From NCBI GenBank assembly GCA_030670615.1, contig DAOVBJ010000002.1, positions 1-19,179 on the forward strand: 19,179 bases of DNA, given 5' to 3'. The translations under genes were made by a program, and so were the position numbers. Positions 1 through 7,903 of this stretch are shown piece by piece. Below the pieces are notes generated by a model. It was not told where the DNA came from. It did no database searches and worked only from the letters and a program-made list of their open reading frames with translations. This DNA comes from Candidatus Bathyarchaeota archaeon. GTDB lineage: Archaea > Thermoproteota > Bathyarchaeia > RBG-16-48-13 > GCA-020355125. Position 1 is the stretch's first letter, and each line of letters starts with the position of its first letter.

Positions 1-110
1 TCCCCCTATTTGGTAACATGGTTTCAAGCGAAGTACAGGCGTTTGCCGAGGAGTTGAGAAGCAAGATCATCGATGGAAGCGTGGAAGTCCCCGTGATCGA
101 CGAATGGTAA
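1..110 (+). CDS. BMP-family ABC transporter substrate-binding protein, C-terminal end only
   Basis: The open frame enters from the left edge (codons start at base 3) and stops with TAA at 108-110. The visible tail of about 35 residues reads through SSEVQAFAEELRSKIIDG and then VEVPVIDEW. An amphipathic helix followed by an I-x-DG-x-(I/V)-x-VP ending is how basic-membrane-protein (PnrA-like) nucleoside-binding lipoproteins usually end. The match is short, but the next three genes are the two permeases and the ATPase of exactly this importer type, which makes the call convincing. The signal peptide, lipobox and ligand pocket lie outside the window, so the substrate cannot be read. Confidence 0.7.
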   Translation, partial: PLFGNMVSSEVQAFAEELRSKIIDGSVEVPVIDEW

Positions 111-213
111 CGGGGAAGCCGTGCATCGATGAGCGCGGTTACACGTAGAGAAAAGGCGTAAGGGCGGCCACGCGAGGCGTCGCTGCTGATAAAGGTCAAC
201 ATGGAATGCTAGG

Positions 214-1242
214 ATGATAACGATCGAAGAACTGAAAAAGCCGATTAAGGCCGCTCTGTACAACGTAGGACTGTTATTGGTAACGCTGAGCGCGGCCTTC
301 CTCATCTCGAGCCTCTTAGTCGGGCGGGACTTCGGCGAGATATTCTGGTTTTTCTTTCGCTCCAGCGTTGGCTCCGTGGACAGCGTTCTCCGGATGCTCA
401 TGAGAACCACCCCCATCCTGGTCGCCACCCTCGGGTTAATCGTGGCTTTCCGAAGCGGCGTCTGGAACATCGGAGGCGAAGGCCAAATCGTCATTGGGGT
501 CATTGTGACTACCGGAATATGTCTATTTCTCCCGCTGCCCCCCGTCGTGGCAGTTCTTCTGTCCTTTATCACGAGTTTCCTCACAAGCGGCGTTTATGCG
601 GCGATGGCAGGATTCTTGAAGGCTCGATGGGACGTAAACGAGATAGCGGTTACCATGATGCAGACCTTCATCGCTATAGCCTTGCTCCAGTATCTCATTG
701 ACGCCCCGTGGAATTGGGGAGAGGGCCTCTACCCGAGAACCGCGAAGATCCCGGTTGGAACCCGACTTCCCTTCCTCCTATATCCCCTCAACAGTACGTT
801 CCTCATAGGAATGGCTCTCGCCGTCGGCACGTACATTCTGTTGAAGAGAACCGTGTTTGGATACGAATTACAGGTCATGCGTAGCAACAGGGTAGCGGCC
901 CTCAGCCATGGGATAGACACCACCCGATTGACGGTCCTCAGCATGCTATTGAGTGGCGGATTGTGTGGCCTAGCGGGAACTGGACTTGTCCTCGGAGAAT
1001 ACTTCCGCGCGCAAGCAGGCATCTCAGGAAATTATGGCTTCTACGCCATAGCCGCGGCCCTGATGGCCAACAATAAGGCGTCACGCGCGCCCTTTGCAGC
1101 CCTACTGATAGCGTTCCTCAGCCAAGGAACCCTAGGCCTCATCGCTCTCGGCGTCCCTCAGAGGTTAGGCGAAGTAATCATTGGCGCCGTCTTCATTGTA
1201 ATCCTCGTACCACGCGTAATGAAGAAGTGGAGGGGAGGCTAA
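214..1242 (+). CDS. BMP/nucleoside-type ABC transporter permease 1 (NupP/YufP-like)
   Basis: A 342-residue integral membrane protein of the BPD_transp_2 (branched-chain/ribose/nucleoside) permease class. After a short N-terminal cytoplasmic part, hydrophobic segments run through the whole length. Residues around 85-95 carry SGVWNIGGEGQ, the N-I-G-x-E-G-Q motif typical of this class. A cytoplasmic loop (about residues 208-235, with R-x-NR-x-AA-x-x-x-GI) resembles the coupling loop that contacts the ATPase. It should form the translocation pore with the next gene and take a nucleoside or related small molecule from the binding protein. The ATG at 214 has only a weak ribosome site. A gap of about 100 bases separates it from the binding-protein end, with no clear structure in it. 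Confidence 0.88.
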   Translation: MITIEELKKPIKAALYNVGLLLVTLSAAFLISSLLVGRDFGEIFWFFFRSSVGSVDSVLRMLMRTTPILVATLGLIVAFRSGVWNIGGEGQIVIGVIVTTGICLFLPLPPVVAVLLSFITSFLTSGVYAAMAGFLKARWDVNEIAVTMMQTFIAIALLQYLIDAPWNWGEGLYPRTAKIPVGTRLPFLLYPLNSTFLIGMALAVGTYILLKRTVFGYELQVMRSNRVAALSHGIDTTRLTVLSMLLSGGLCGLAGTGLVLGEYFRAQAGISGNYGFYAIAAALMANNKASRAPFAALLIAFLSQGTLGLIALGVPQRLGEVIIGAVFIVILVPRVMKKWRGG

Positions 1243-1244
1243 CC

Positions 1245-2120
1245 ATGATGTGGGACGCCATCAGCTCCATCTTATCGTTCTTTCCGGTGATCGGATTAGC
1301 GGCTCTCGGCGGCTTCACCAGCCAGAAGAGCGGAGTCTGGAACATCGCCATCGAAGGGATCATGACCTACGGAGCCTTCGCCGGCGTCTTTGCATACCAC
1401 TATTTCGGCAATTCGATCGGGATCGCCCTGCTCTTTGGATTTCTCTCCAGCCTAATATTTGGCGTCTTGTTATCCCTGCTCTGCGTTCATCAGGGGCTGG
1501 ATCAGATTGTGGTGGGGTTTGGACTGTGGTTCCTCTCAGAGGGACTCGCCGGGTTCCTCTATTTAGCCGTCCTGCCCTCGGTTACGGTCACGGAAACCCT
1601 AGATCCGAAGATCCTCTCTTTAGATCCCCTTTTCTACGTAACGATTGCCTCATTCACGATCCTTTACGTTATCCTCAAGCATACAAAACAAGGCTTGGCC
1701 ATACGATCAGTGGGTGAGAATCCTAGGGCCGCCGACACCGTCGGCATTAACGTTTATCGCACGAGGTGGATCTGTACAACCGTAGGCGCTGGTTTGATGG
1801 GATTAGCGGGATCCTACCTTGCCCTGGTCATCCTCCAAGGCTTCACCTACAACTTGGTCGCGGGATACGGGTGGGCTGCATTTGCGCTGGTCCTTTTCGG
1901 GAGGTGGACTGTGCCCGGCACCTTGCTCAGCTCCCTCGTCTTCACCCTCTTGATCGGACTCCAGACACGATTGCAGGTGGCAGGAATCCTAGTCGTTCCC
2001 TCCGAATTCATGGTTGTAACACCCCACATCGCCGTGGTCGTGGCGTTAGCACTGGCAGGAGCCCTCGGGAAAAAGTCTGGGATGCCCGCTGCTTTGGGCA
2101 GATTTTATCAAAAAGAATGA
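1245..2120 (+). CDS. BMP/nucleoside-type ABC transporter permease 2 (NupQ/YufQ-like)
   Basis: A second permease, 291 residues if it starts at ATG 1245. That start is chosen because a GGGGAGG ribosome site ends about 6 bases before it. A GTG at 1227 would overlap the upstream gene and puts only hydrophilic residues in front. The motif KSGVWNIAIEGIM near the N-terminus is the partner of the N-I-G-x-E-G motif in permease 1. The rest is a series of hydrophobic helices with a GENPRAADTVGI loop (about residue 160), the usual ATPase-contact region. It begins two bases after the stop of permease 1, so the two are surely co-transcribed. Together they form the heterodimeric channel of the importer. Confidence 0.88.
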   Translation: MMWDAISSILSFFPVIGLAALGGFTSQKSGVWNIAIEGIMTYGAFAGVFAYHYFGNSIGIALLFGFLSSLIFGVLLSLLCVHQGLDQIVVGFGLWFLSEGLAGFLYLAVLPSVTVTETLDPKILSLDPLFYVTIASFTILYVILKHTKQGLAIRSVGENPRAADTVGINVYRTRWICTTVGAGLMGLAGSYLALVILQGFTYNLVAGYGWAAFALVLFGRWTVPGTLLSSLVFTLLIGLQTRLQVAGILVVPSEFMVVTPHIAVVVALALAGALGKKSGMPAALGRFYQKE

Positions 2121-2214
2121 ATCACACGAAGAAGGTTGAATAGGGAATGAAAGATTCACCGGACATCACGACGAGAACCGTAAACGAGGATGATTCTGAT
2201 CGACAACTGAGAGG

Positions 2215-3786
2215 ATGAGGGCTATGAAGTCACCTAGTGCTGAAAATGGCAGGACAATCCTTGAGATGCGGAACATTTCCAAAAGGTTCCCGGGGGTGAT
2301 CGCGAACGACCGGGTCAGCTTTACCTTACGAGCGGGGGAGATCCATTGTATCCTCGGTGAAAATGGCGCGGGGAAGACTACTCTGATGAATATATTATTT
2401 GGGCTCTACGCAAAGGATGGGGGAGACATCCTCGTCGATGGGAGACGCGCCTCCATCGAATCGCCGAGAGACGCGTTAGCGCTCGGTATCGGGATGATCC
2501 ATCAGGCCTCAACCCTCATACCCGGATTATCAGTGTTAGAGAACATTGTCTTGGGAAGCGAGCCTTCACGAGGGCCATTCCTTGAGAAGCGTAGAAGTGA
2601 GAAAGAGGTACACCAGCTCATGAATCTATTCAGCCTCGAGGTCAACCTCAGAGCCAGGGTAGAGGAGCTCTCGATGGGTGAAAGGCAGAAGGTGGAGGTG
2701 CTCAGAGCCCTCTATCGAGGAACGCGAATCCTCATCATGGATGAGCCCACCTCGGTGTTGACGCCGCAAGAGAAAGAAGCGTTGATGAAGACCTTGAAAG
2801 AGATGACTGCGAGAGGAGACATTTCCTCGATCGTTTTTATCACTCATAAACTTCCCGACGTGATTGCGGTGAGTGATCGAGTCACCATCCTTCGGAAGGG
2901 GAAGGTGGTGGACGTTCTGGACACCAACGACAGTACCATGAGACAACTGGCGCATAAAATGGTGGGGCGAGACGTAGTCTTTGAAGTCGAACGGGGCGTC
3001 ACCGAGGCCGGGGAAACCCTCCTCGAAGTGAAGAACCTCCACGTCCTCAACGACGACGAGACACCGGCTTTGGACGGAGTATCCCTCTCTGTGAGGCGTG
3101 GAGAGATCCTTGGAATCGCTGGCGTCAGCGGAAACGGTCAGAAAGAGCTTGTGGAGGCCATCGTGGGCCTGCAGCGTGCTACCGCAGGCAGAATCCATCT
3201 CAAAGGGAAGGACATTACGCAGTGGTCTCCCGGAAAAAGGAGAGCGCTAGGGATTGGTTACATCCCGGAGGACGGTTTAGCAGAGGGCTTATTACCCGAT
3301 CTATCCATCGTCGAAAACTTGGTTCTCGGAGTCCACTCGCAACCCCCCTTCACCCATTCGTGGGTGCTTCCCTTTGACAAAGGATGGTTCATTCATCAGT
3401 GTAGCGTCAACGAGTACGCCCGGAGGCTGGTCGCCGAGTACGAAGTGGACACGCCGGACATCGATTTACCGGCAGGGCGGCTCTCCGGCGGGAATATCCA
3501 GCGGCTCATACTGGCGCGAGAGCTGTCCAGGAGCCCCGATCTCCTTGTGGCAGACAAGCCGACCTCAGGACTTGACGTGGGCTCCCAAGAACGGGTCCGT
3601 CGACGATTGATGAAAGAGAGAGAAGCCGGAAAGGCAATTATGTTGGTTTCGGAAGATTTAGACGAGATAATCATGATGAGCGACCGGATCGCAGTGATGT
3701 ATGAAGGAATGATTGTAGGCGTTGTTCCCACTAAAGGCGTGTCGAAGGAGACGCTTGGCGTGATGATGGCGGGTGGAGCGAGCTAG
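2215..3786 (+). CDS. BMP/nucleoside-type ABC transporter ATPase, two nucleotide-binding domains
   Basis: A 523-residue tandem ABC ATPase of the RbsA/YufO type. Domain 1 has Walker A GENGAGKT (residues 48-55), signature LSMGE and Walker B ILIMDEPT. Domain 2 begins near residue 265 and has the degenerate P-loop GVSGNGQKE, signature LSGGN and the Walker-B-like LLVADKPTSGLD. A weak second site like this is normal for the family, so one catalytically strong site is expected. It powers the importer formed by the two permeases just upstream. The start is ATG 2215 or ATG 2224 (three residues later, with GAGGG just before it). The gene ends two bases before the stop of the convergent tenA-like gene. 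Confidence 0.92.
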   Translation: MRAMKSPSAENGRTILEMRNISKRFPGVIANDRVSFTLRAGEIHCILGENGAGKTTLMNILFGLYAKDGGDILVDGRRASIESPRDALALGIGMIHQASTLIPGLSVLENIVLGSEPSRGPFLEKRRSEKEVHQLMNLFSLEVNLRARVEELSMGERQKVEVLRALYRGTRILIMDEPTSVLTPQEKEALMKTLKEMTARGDISSIVFITHKLPDVIAVSDRVTILRKGKVVDVLDTNDSTMRQLAHKMVGRDVVFEVERGVTEAGETLLEVKNLHVLNDDETPALDGVSLSVRRGEILGIAGVSGNGQKELVEAIVGLQRATAGRIHLKGKDITQWSPGKRRALGIGYIPEDGLAEGLLPDLSIVENLVLGVHSQPPFTHSWVLPFDKGWFIHQCSVNEYARRLVAEYEVDTPDIDLPAGRLSGGNIQRLILARELSRSPDLLVADKPTSGLDVGSQERVRRRLMKEREAGKAIMLVSEDLDEIIMMSDRIAVMYEGMIVGVVPTKGVSKETLGVMMAGGAS

Positions 3787-3787
3787 C

Positions 3788-4426
3788 TTAATCGCGGTAA
3801 ATCCCATTCCAGAACATATACTCATAGGCCTGAAGTAACCGTACGACTCTTTGTAACTGCGTCTCTTGATGCAGGTAGTGGTCGATGATCGAGAGAGCGA
3901 GCTGCTCTAACTCCCCCGTTGGCTGTGCAAAGAGGTCGAGGAAGGCGGTTTCCTCGATTTGATAGGACGTCCTAAAAGCTTTTGAAAGCCGCTTGCAGTT
4001 AGATCCCCAAACGGGCAGGTTTACGATGAGAGCCACGGCCTGTTCTCCAGGTGAGGCGAAGTGGGCCAACGCTGTCAAGTAATGGCTATATACTACTGCT
4101 TCGGGAACGGGCGTGTACTCTTCAAGATCCGCTGGGTCTAGGCCCATTGCTTCAGCCATCGCGATCAGTAGAGGAATCGCCTGTTCGTCGCCTTTGAAGA
4201 CGGTTTTGAAGAACGCGAATTCCTCAGAGCTTGTGGACCGCGAAACCATCAAGGCCAAGCTCTTGGCATCGCGGCTGATGATGTAATACTGATTGGCCGC
4301 GAAAGCTTTTACCTTATCCAGTGGCAGAGTCCCCTGCTCAGCTTCAGAGACATAGGGGTGGTCAAGAATCTTCATGTTCAGGGGAGCTAACCAAGACCGG
4401 GTCTTCTCCAGAAAAGCTACGCTCAT
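3788..4426 (-). CDS. TenA/PqqC-like (TENA/THI-4 family) helical protein
   Basis: A 212-residue all-helical protein of the TENA/THI-4 family, about the usual length. TenA enzymes hydrolyse thiamin or salvage aminopyrimidine. Family marks seen are the paired tyrosines in NQYYII (45-50), Y113 in the VYSHYL helix and E202 in YEYMFWNGIY, matching the catalytic Tyr and Glu by eye. By the same alignment the usual first-shell Asp is Asn45, and the nucleophilic Cys of TenA_C proteins is not at its usual place; C144 lies several residues further on. It may be a TenA_E-type or PqqC-like enzyme with another substrate. The ATG at 4426 is preceded by GGGGG at the right distance. It faces the ABC operon tail to tail and lies downstream of the threonine-synthase-like gene. 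Confidence 0.75.
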   Translation of the reverse strand: MSVAFLEKTRSWLAPLNMKILDHPYVSEAEQGTLPLDKVKAFAANQYYIISRDAKSLALMVSRSTSSEEFAFFKTVFKGDEQAIPLLIAMAEAMGLDPADLEEYTPVPEAVVYSHYLTALAHFASPGEQAVALIVNLPVWGSNCKRLSKAFRTSYQIEETAFLDLFAQPTGELEQLALSIIDHYLHQETQLQRVVRLLQAYEYMFWNGIYRD

Positions 4427-4473
4427 AACATCCCCCAGTAATGAACATTCGATAGAAAAGTGTCACTTAAAGG
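4427..4473 (-). promoter_or_regulatory. Promoter and ribosome site for the tenA-like gene
   Basis: On the minus strand a CCTTTAAG box (4466-4473) lies about 25-30 bases before a plausible start around 4440. A GGGGG ribosome site (4432-4436) lies five bases before the ATG. This suggests tenA has its own promoter although the upstream gene is on the same strand. The remaining gap, up to 4638, shows a run of seven T (plus strand) at about 4554-4560 and no gene that I can support. Confidence 0.4.
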
Positions 4474-4638
4474 TTTCTGGAATTTGGAACGGCTACACGC
4501 AAGTACGACTTCGTCGAAAGGATCTCTTACACTCTGTTACCGATCGTCGAGAATTTTTTTCCTTTCATGTAAGCTTCGAGAGGGATTTGCGGCGCAAGAT
4601 AAGGCAGTAGGGATGGAAGTACTACGTTTTAGGGGGCA

Positions 4639-6126
4639 TTAGGATTCGATTCGTCTCAGGGTGGTTAGCACGTCCAAGCCCTTTTGTGTAAGCGAGCAAT
4701 AACGTCGTTTTCTCTTCCCGATAACGGGTTGAGGTTCCAGCCTCCTCAGAAGCTTCAAGGCTTCCAGTTCAACTAGGTGTTGGTACACGCTGGGAATAGT
4801 TATCTGCTGCGAACCCTCTTCCGTCAACATCTTCCAGATGCCATAGCCGTGCACTTCCCGTTCTGAAAGAATCATCAAAATGCGAACTTTCGTCGCACCC
4901 AGCTTTGTAGTCACTCGGCGACCCTCAACGCCGTGAACAAACCGTCTAACCCTCTGCTGATTACTGACCAATCGATCAACCACAGACGGATCTTTGAGTC
5001 CGGCCCCCGTTATGACGCAGACGACCTCCTCGTCTCTATCGATTGCCCCAAGCTTGATGAGCTTCTTTAAACCCGCGATCGTTGATGCCGCTGACGGCTC
5101 GGCAAAGACGCCCTCAGTCTTTGCAAGCAGACGTATGGCCTCCAAGATCTCTACGTCAGACACCGCGACGGCGGTTCCCTTCGAGTCTCTAATCGCATTC
5201 AGAGCCTTTTGACCAAGAGGAGGCGCCCCAACCCGTATGTCAACAGCAAAGGTCTTCGGATTGCTAACGGATTCTATCGTCTCACGTTGGTTTCGAAATG
5301 CGTCAACTATCGGGCAACACCCCGCAGCTTGAACCCCCGTAACCTTGGTCGTCGATGGGCGTGTGAAGTTAAGAAAGGAGAGTTCCTGAAGGCCCTTCCA
5401 GATCATGGAGAGTAACCCGCCGGTGCCGATGGGCGCGATGATCCGTTGAGGTGAACGCCAGTCAAGCTGTTCACAGACCTCGTAAGCAATTGTTTTTTCG
5501 CCTTCTATTAGGAAGGGGTCTGAGGGGGTAACCATGTACTCGTTCATACTGTTATGTCTCCCCGGTATATACTTGGTCTTTCGATGATCACTGAAAAGGA
5601 TGTCAGCGTCGTACGCTATCATCTGATATAGCTTCCCAAGATCCACCTCCGAGGACAGGGAAATTCTGGATGTTAACCCGGATTTAGCGGTGTAAGCTGC
5701 GAGTGAGGCACCCAAGTTTCCGATTGGAACGCAGCTCAACGATCCGACCTTGGCGTCCAACACCCTCGATACCAGCACCGTCATTCCTCGGTCAATGAAG
5801 GACCCGGTGGGATTCGTCGTTTCGTTCTTTACGTACAGCTTTCGCAGACCCAGAGTCTTCGCGAGTCTCTCGCATTTCTGGAGAAAGGTTCCGCCTTCGC
5901 CGAGAGAAATAATATTCAATTTCTTCGCTAAGGGAAGCAATTCGAAATACTTCCACACGCCAGGGCCACGACTCTTCACTTTGTGTTTGTCGAGTGCTTC
6001 GCGGATGACGTCATAATTGTAGTTGATTGACAGTGGTTCTTCACACCCAGGGCATACCGGAGTCAAGTGGTGGAGGGGTAACGTTTTATCGCAGCCCAAG
6101 CATTGTAGCAGAAATCTCTGAGGCAT
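4639..6126 (-). CDS. Threonine-synthase-fold protein with zinc ribbon, C-terminal winged helix and no PLP lysine
   Basis: A 495-residue three-part protein. Residues 1-35 form a zinc ribbon (C9, C12, C25, C28), as in many archaeal threonine synthases. Residues 55-395 are a fold-type II PLP domain with N105-PTGSF, GNLGASLAAY (136-145), the phosphate-loop-like PIGTGGLL (232-239), EPSAAS (343-348) and TGAGLKDP (373-380). In place of the Schiff-base lysine of NPTGSFKDRG, residue 111 is isoleucine (codon ATT, two changes from any Lys codon). Residues about 408-495 are a PadR-like winged helix (ILMILSEREVHGYGIWKML, then SVYQHLVELEALKLL, then RRYCSLTQKG). It may be a pseudoenzyme acting as an amino-acid- or PLP-sensing regulator. 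It could instead be an enzyme with a changed mechanism. The domain calls are firm; the function is not. Confidence 0.85.
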   Translation of the reverse strand: MPQRFLLQCLGCDKTLPLHHLTPVCPGCEEPLSINYNYDVIREALDKHKVKSRGPGVWKYFELLPLAKKLNIISLGEGGTFLQKCERLAKTLGLRKLYVKNETTNPTGSFIDRGMTVLVSRVLDAKVGSLSCVPIGNLGASLAAYTAKSGLTSRISLSSEVDLGKLYQMIAYDADILFSDHRKTKYIPGRHNSMNEYMVTPSDPFLIEGEKTIAYEVCEQLDWRSPQRIIAPIGTGGLLSMIWKGLQELSFLNFTRPSTTKVTGVQAAGCCPIVDAFRNQRETIESVSNPKTFAVDIRVGAPPLGQKALNAIRDSKGTAVAVSDVEILEAIRLLAKTEGVFAEPSAASTIAGLKKLIKLGAIDRDEEVVCVITGAGLKDPSVVDRLVSNQQRVRRFVHGVEGRRVTTKLGATKVRILMILSEREVHGYGIWKMLTEEGSQQITIPSVYQHLVELEALKLLRRLEPQPVIGKRKRRYCSLTQKGLDVLTTLRRIES

Positions 6127-6208
6127 GTGAACCTATATATAGGTATAATCTTATATATTGTTTCCCGCGAAACCCTAATAAAACGCAATAATACTTGAAG
6201 GGGGAGAT
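6127..6208. promoter_or_regulatory. Divergent promoter with a 12-base palindrome
   Basis: The short space between the threonine-synthase-like gene (minus) and the ECF gene (plus) is very AT-rich. TTATATATT at 6151-6159 can serve as TATA box in both directions. For the minus gene it is centred about 29 bases before the ATG at 6126, so that mRNA would have almost no leader. For the plus gene it predicts a start near 6181. A perfect palindrome, CCTATATATAGG (6132-6143), lies between the TATA box and the minus-strand ATG, where a bound repressor would block transcription. It could equally be a second TATA element. Confidence 0.55.
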
Positions 6209-6730
6209 ATTATCAACAACGTATTCAGCGGTAAAATACAATCGTCTACAGCCTTGATCGCAATCGCAGCCGTGATGACTGCCTTAGTTTGTGTAACCAC
6301 AATGTTTTTCATGTTGCCAATCCCAGCGACGGATGGATTCTTCAATATAGGAGATGCCATAGTCATGATCGCAGCCCTCACCTTTGGACCCACAGTCGGG
6401 GCCATTGCAGGAGGAGTAGGCTCGTCTCTAGCTGATCTATTAGGGGGTTGGTATGTTTGGGTGATTCCTACATTAGTCATCAAAGGGGCTGAGGGGTTCA
6501 TAGCTGGTTGGATTTTCAGTAAAAGCAAGGATCAGAGTTTTCAAAAAACAATTTTAGCTTGGTGTGTAGGTGGATTGGTAATGGTTTTAGGATACTTCAT
6601 TGTTCAAGTCTTTATGTATGGCTTCGCCGCTGCAACAGTGGAGGCTCCTTTTAACTTTGTCCAGATGGCTGTGAGCGGCATAGTAGGGGTACCCATATCT
6701 CAAGCTTTAAAAAGAAGAATTAATGTGTAG
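6209..6730 (+). CDS. ECF transporter S component (PF07155-like), probable non-standard start
   Basis: A small, very hydrophobic protein of about 173 residues with roughly five or six membrane segments. The motif FNIGDAIVMIAALTFGPTVG followed by AGGVGSSLADLLGG is typical of the riboflavin/hydroxymethylpyrimidine-like S components of energy-coupling factor importers. It should bind a vitamin-like substrate and work with T and A subunits, which are not in this window. The first TTG in frame (6254) has no ribosome site and cuts off a normal-looking N-terminus (INNVFSGKIQSSTAL). The frame is open back to a stop at 6179 with no ATG, GTG or TTG before 6254. A strong GGGGGAG (6200-6206) lies just before ATT 6209 and ATC 6212, so one of these is the likely start. 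The vitamin cannot be named from sequence alone. Confidence 0.8.
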   Translation: MINNVFSGKIQSSTALIAIAAVMTALVCVTTMFFMLPIPATDGFFNIGDAIVMIAALTFGPTVGAIAGGVGSSLADLLGGWYVWVIPTLVIKGAEGFIAGWIFSKSKDQSFQKTILAWCVGGLVMVLGYFIVQVFMYGFAAATVEAPFNFVQMAVSGIVGVPISQALKRRINV

Positions 6731-6731
6731 G

Positions 6732-6853
6732 ATGCTTGATCTTGGAGAGTTATCTCACAACTCCTCGAAGGCATTGAGCATACTGCCATAGAATTAGGAT
6801 AAAAGAAGTGTTATAGCACACAATTTCTGCTAAATCATTTAACATCTTTTTTT
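6732..6853 (+). terminator. Possible 3' end of the ECF gene transcript
   Basis: Just after the stop, GAGTT (6747-6751) and AACTC (6759-6763) can pair around a seven-base loop, with ATGCT and AGCAT (6732-6736, 6777-6781) as outer arms. A run of seven T lies at 6847-6853, inside the 3' end of the convergent gene. Archaeal transcripts often end at T-runs without a hairpin, so the T-run is the better candidate. The whole call is weak. Confidence 0.3.
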
Positions 6854-7890
6854 AAGGCCGTCCACAACTCGTCGGATCGAGGTCTGGCTAAAGGTTCAGT
6901 CGACCCATTTCTTCGCACGATGATCCTGCACTCAGCATCGGCTAAGACATCACCAATGATTGATGCGTCCACCCCGTTCTCCCGGAGTTGATCGATTATT
7001 TTCGCTGCTTTGTCTTGCTCCGCGACGATGAGTAGGGAGCCAGAGCTAATGAGGTTCAAGGGGTCTATCTCAAAGAAACGGCAAATTTCAGTTGTTTCCT
7101 GGCTGATCGCAAGGGCGTCCTCGTACACTCTGAACCCCGTCCCAGAGGCGTCAGCAACTTCGTGCAGACCATTGGATACACCCCCTTCGGTGGGGTCGTG
7201 CATGGCTTGAACGCCACCATACTCGAAGGCGATCATCGCCTCCTTCACGACGCTCAGCCGATCAAAATATGTCGTAGCCCTTCGAACGAACTCGTTTCCA
7301 AACTTCGAAGCGAGAGGCTCCCCCCGATCAGAGGCCAAGATGGCGGTTCCCTCGATTCCAATGCTTTTAGACAGTATGATCTTTGATCCAGGTGATGCAC
7401 CACGACACATCACGTATCCGCGGTCTTCGACGACGCCCATGGAAAAAACGATTACCAATGGATGGTCCAAGCCAGGCGTTACCTCTGAATGGCCGCCGAC
7501 GATGCTCACATCAAGCTTCTCGGCTGCGGCACTCATGTCCCGGCAGATTTTCTCCAGCAGTCCTTCGTCGGAGCCCTCCGGGAGCATGATACAGGCCAGC
7601 GTCCAGCGTGGTCGGACGCCTCGTGTCGCGATGTCGTTGGTGGCGACGTTCATGGCGATCCAGCCAATTTTTTCGCTGGCGCCGCTTATGGGATCGCCGT
7701 GTAGAGCTAGGAGCTTGCATCCATCTGATACGATGGATGCGTCTTCGCCAATAGTGGGGCCAAAGATTACGTCGCTTCGGGTTGCACCAAGGAATTTAAA
7801 CACGGTTTTCTCGAGGATTTCTGGGGGTATTTTTCCAAGGGGAAGTATCATTGTCTGTAATCCATCATGATGCGTGGTTGGGATACTCAT
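6835..7890 (-). CDS. AIR-synthase-superfamily protein (HypE-like, not HypE itself)
   Basis: A PurM/HypE-superfamily ATP-binding protein of 351 residues. N-terminal domain marks are GPTIGEDASIV (44-54), the HGDPISGA segment (64-71) and MNVATNDIATRGVRP (80-94). GGHSEVTPGLDHP follows at 132-144, and the C-terminal domain carries HDPTEGGVSNGL. This order matches COG0309-type proteins. True HypE ends in a conserved cysteine that receives the carbamoyl group; here the tail (LWTALKKDVK) has none, so hydrogenase maturation is unlikely. ATP-dependent activation of an unknown substrate is the safe statement. ATG 7890 is the longest start, but Met14 (7851) begins MILPLGKIPPEIL, like the usual N-terminus of relatives, and may be the true start. 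The gene is divergent from gcvPA and may share its control. Confidence 0.8.
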   Translation of the reverse strand: MSIPTTHHDGLQTMILPLGKIPPEILEKTVFKFLGATRSDVIFGPTIGEDASIVSDGCKLLALHGDPISGASEKIGWIAMNVATNDIATRGVRPRWTLACIMLPEGSDEGLLEKICRDMSAAAEKLDVSIVGGHSEVTPGLDHPLVIVFSMGVVEDRGYVMCRGASPGSKIILSKSIGIEGTAILASDRGEPLASKFGNEFVRRATTYFDRLSVVKEAMIAFEYGGVQAMHDPTEGGVSNGLHEVADASGTGFRVYEDALAISQETTEICRFFEIDPLNLISSGSLLIVAEQDKAAKIIDQLRENGVDASIIGDVLADAECRIIVRRNGSTEPLARPRSDELWTALKKDVK

Positions 7891-7903
7891 ATTGGCTTCT
7901 CAG

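Noticed and set aside
1227..1244. GTG start for permease 2
   Set aside because: It overlaps permease 1 and adds only hydrophilic residues. ATG 1245 has a strong ribosome site just before it.
2626..3198. Antisense open frame of 190 codons opposite the ABC ATPase
   Set aside because: Its His/Ser-rich composition and lack of any motif mark it as a shadow of the ATPase.
3110..3600. Degenerate P-loop and Walker B in the second ABC domain, read as gene decay
   Set aside because: A weak second nucleotide site is normal in the RbsA/BMP family, and the frame is intact.
4374..4642. Two short plus-strand frames in the gap between the tenA-like and threonine-synthase-like genes
   Set aside because: No motif or start signal is present, and one overlaps the tenA start. 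They look like chance frames.
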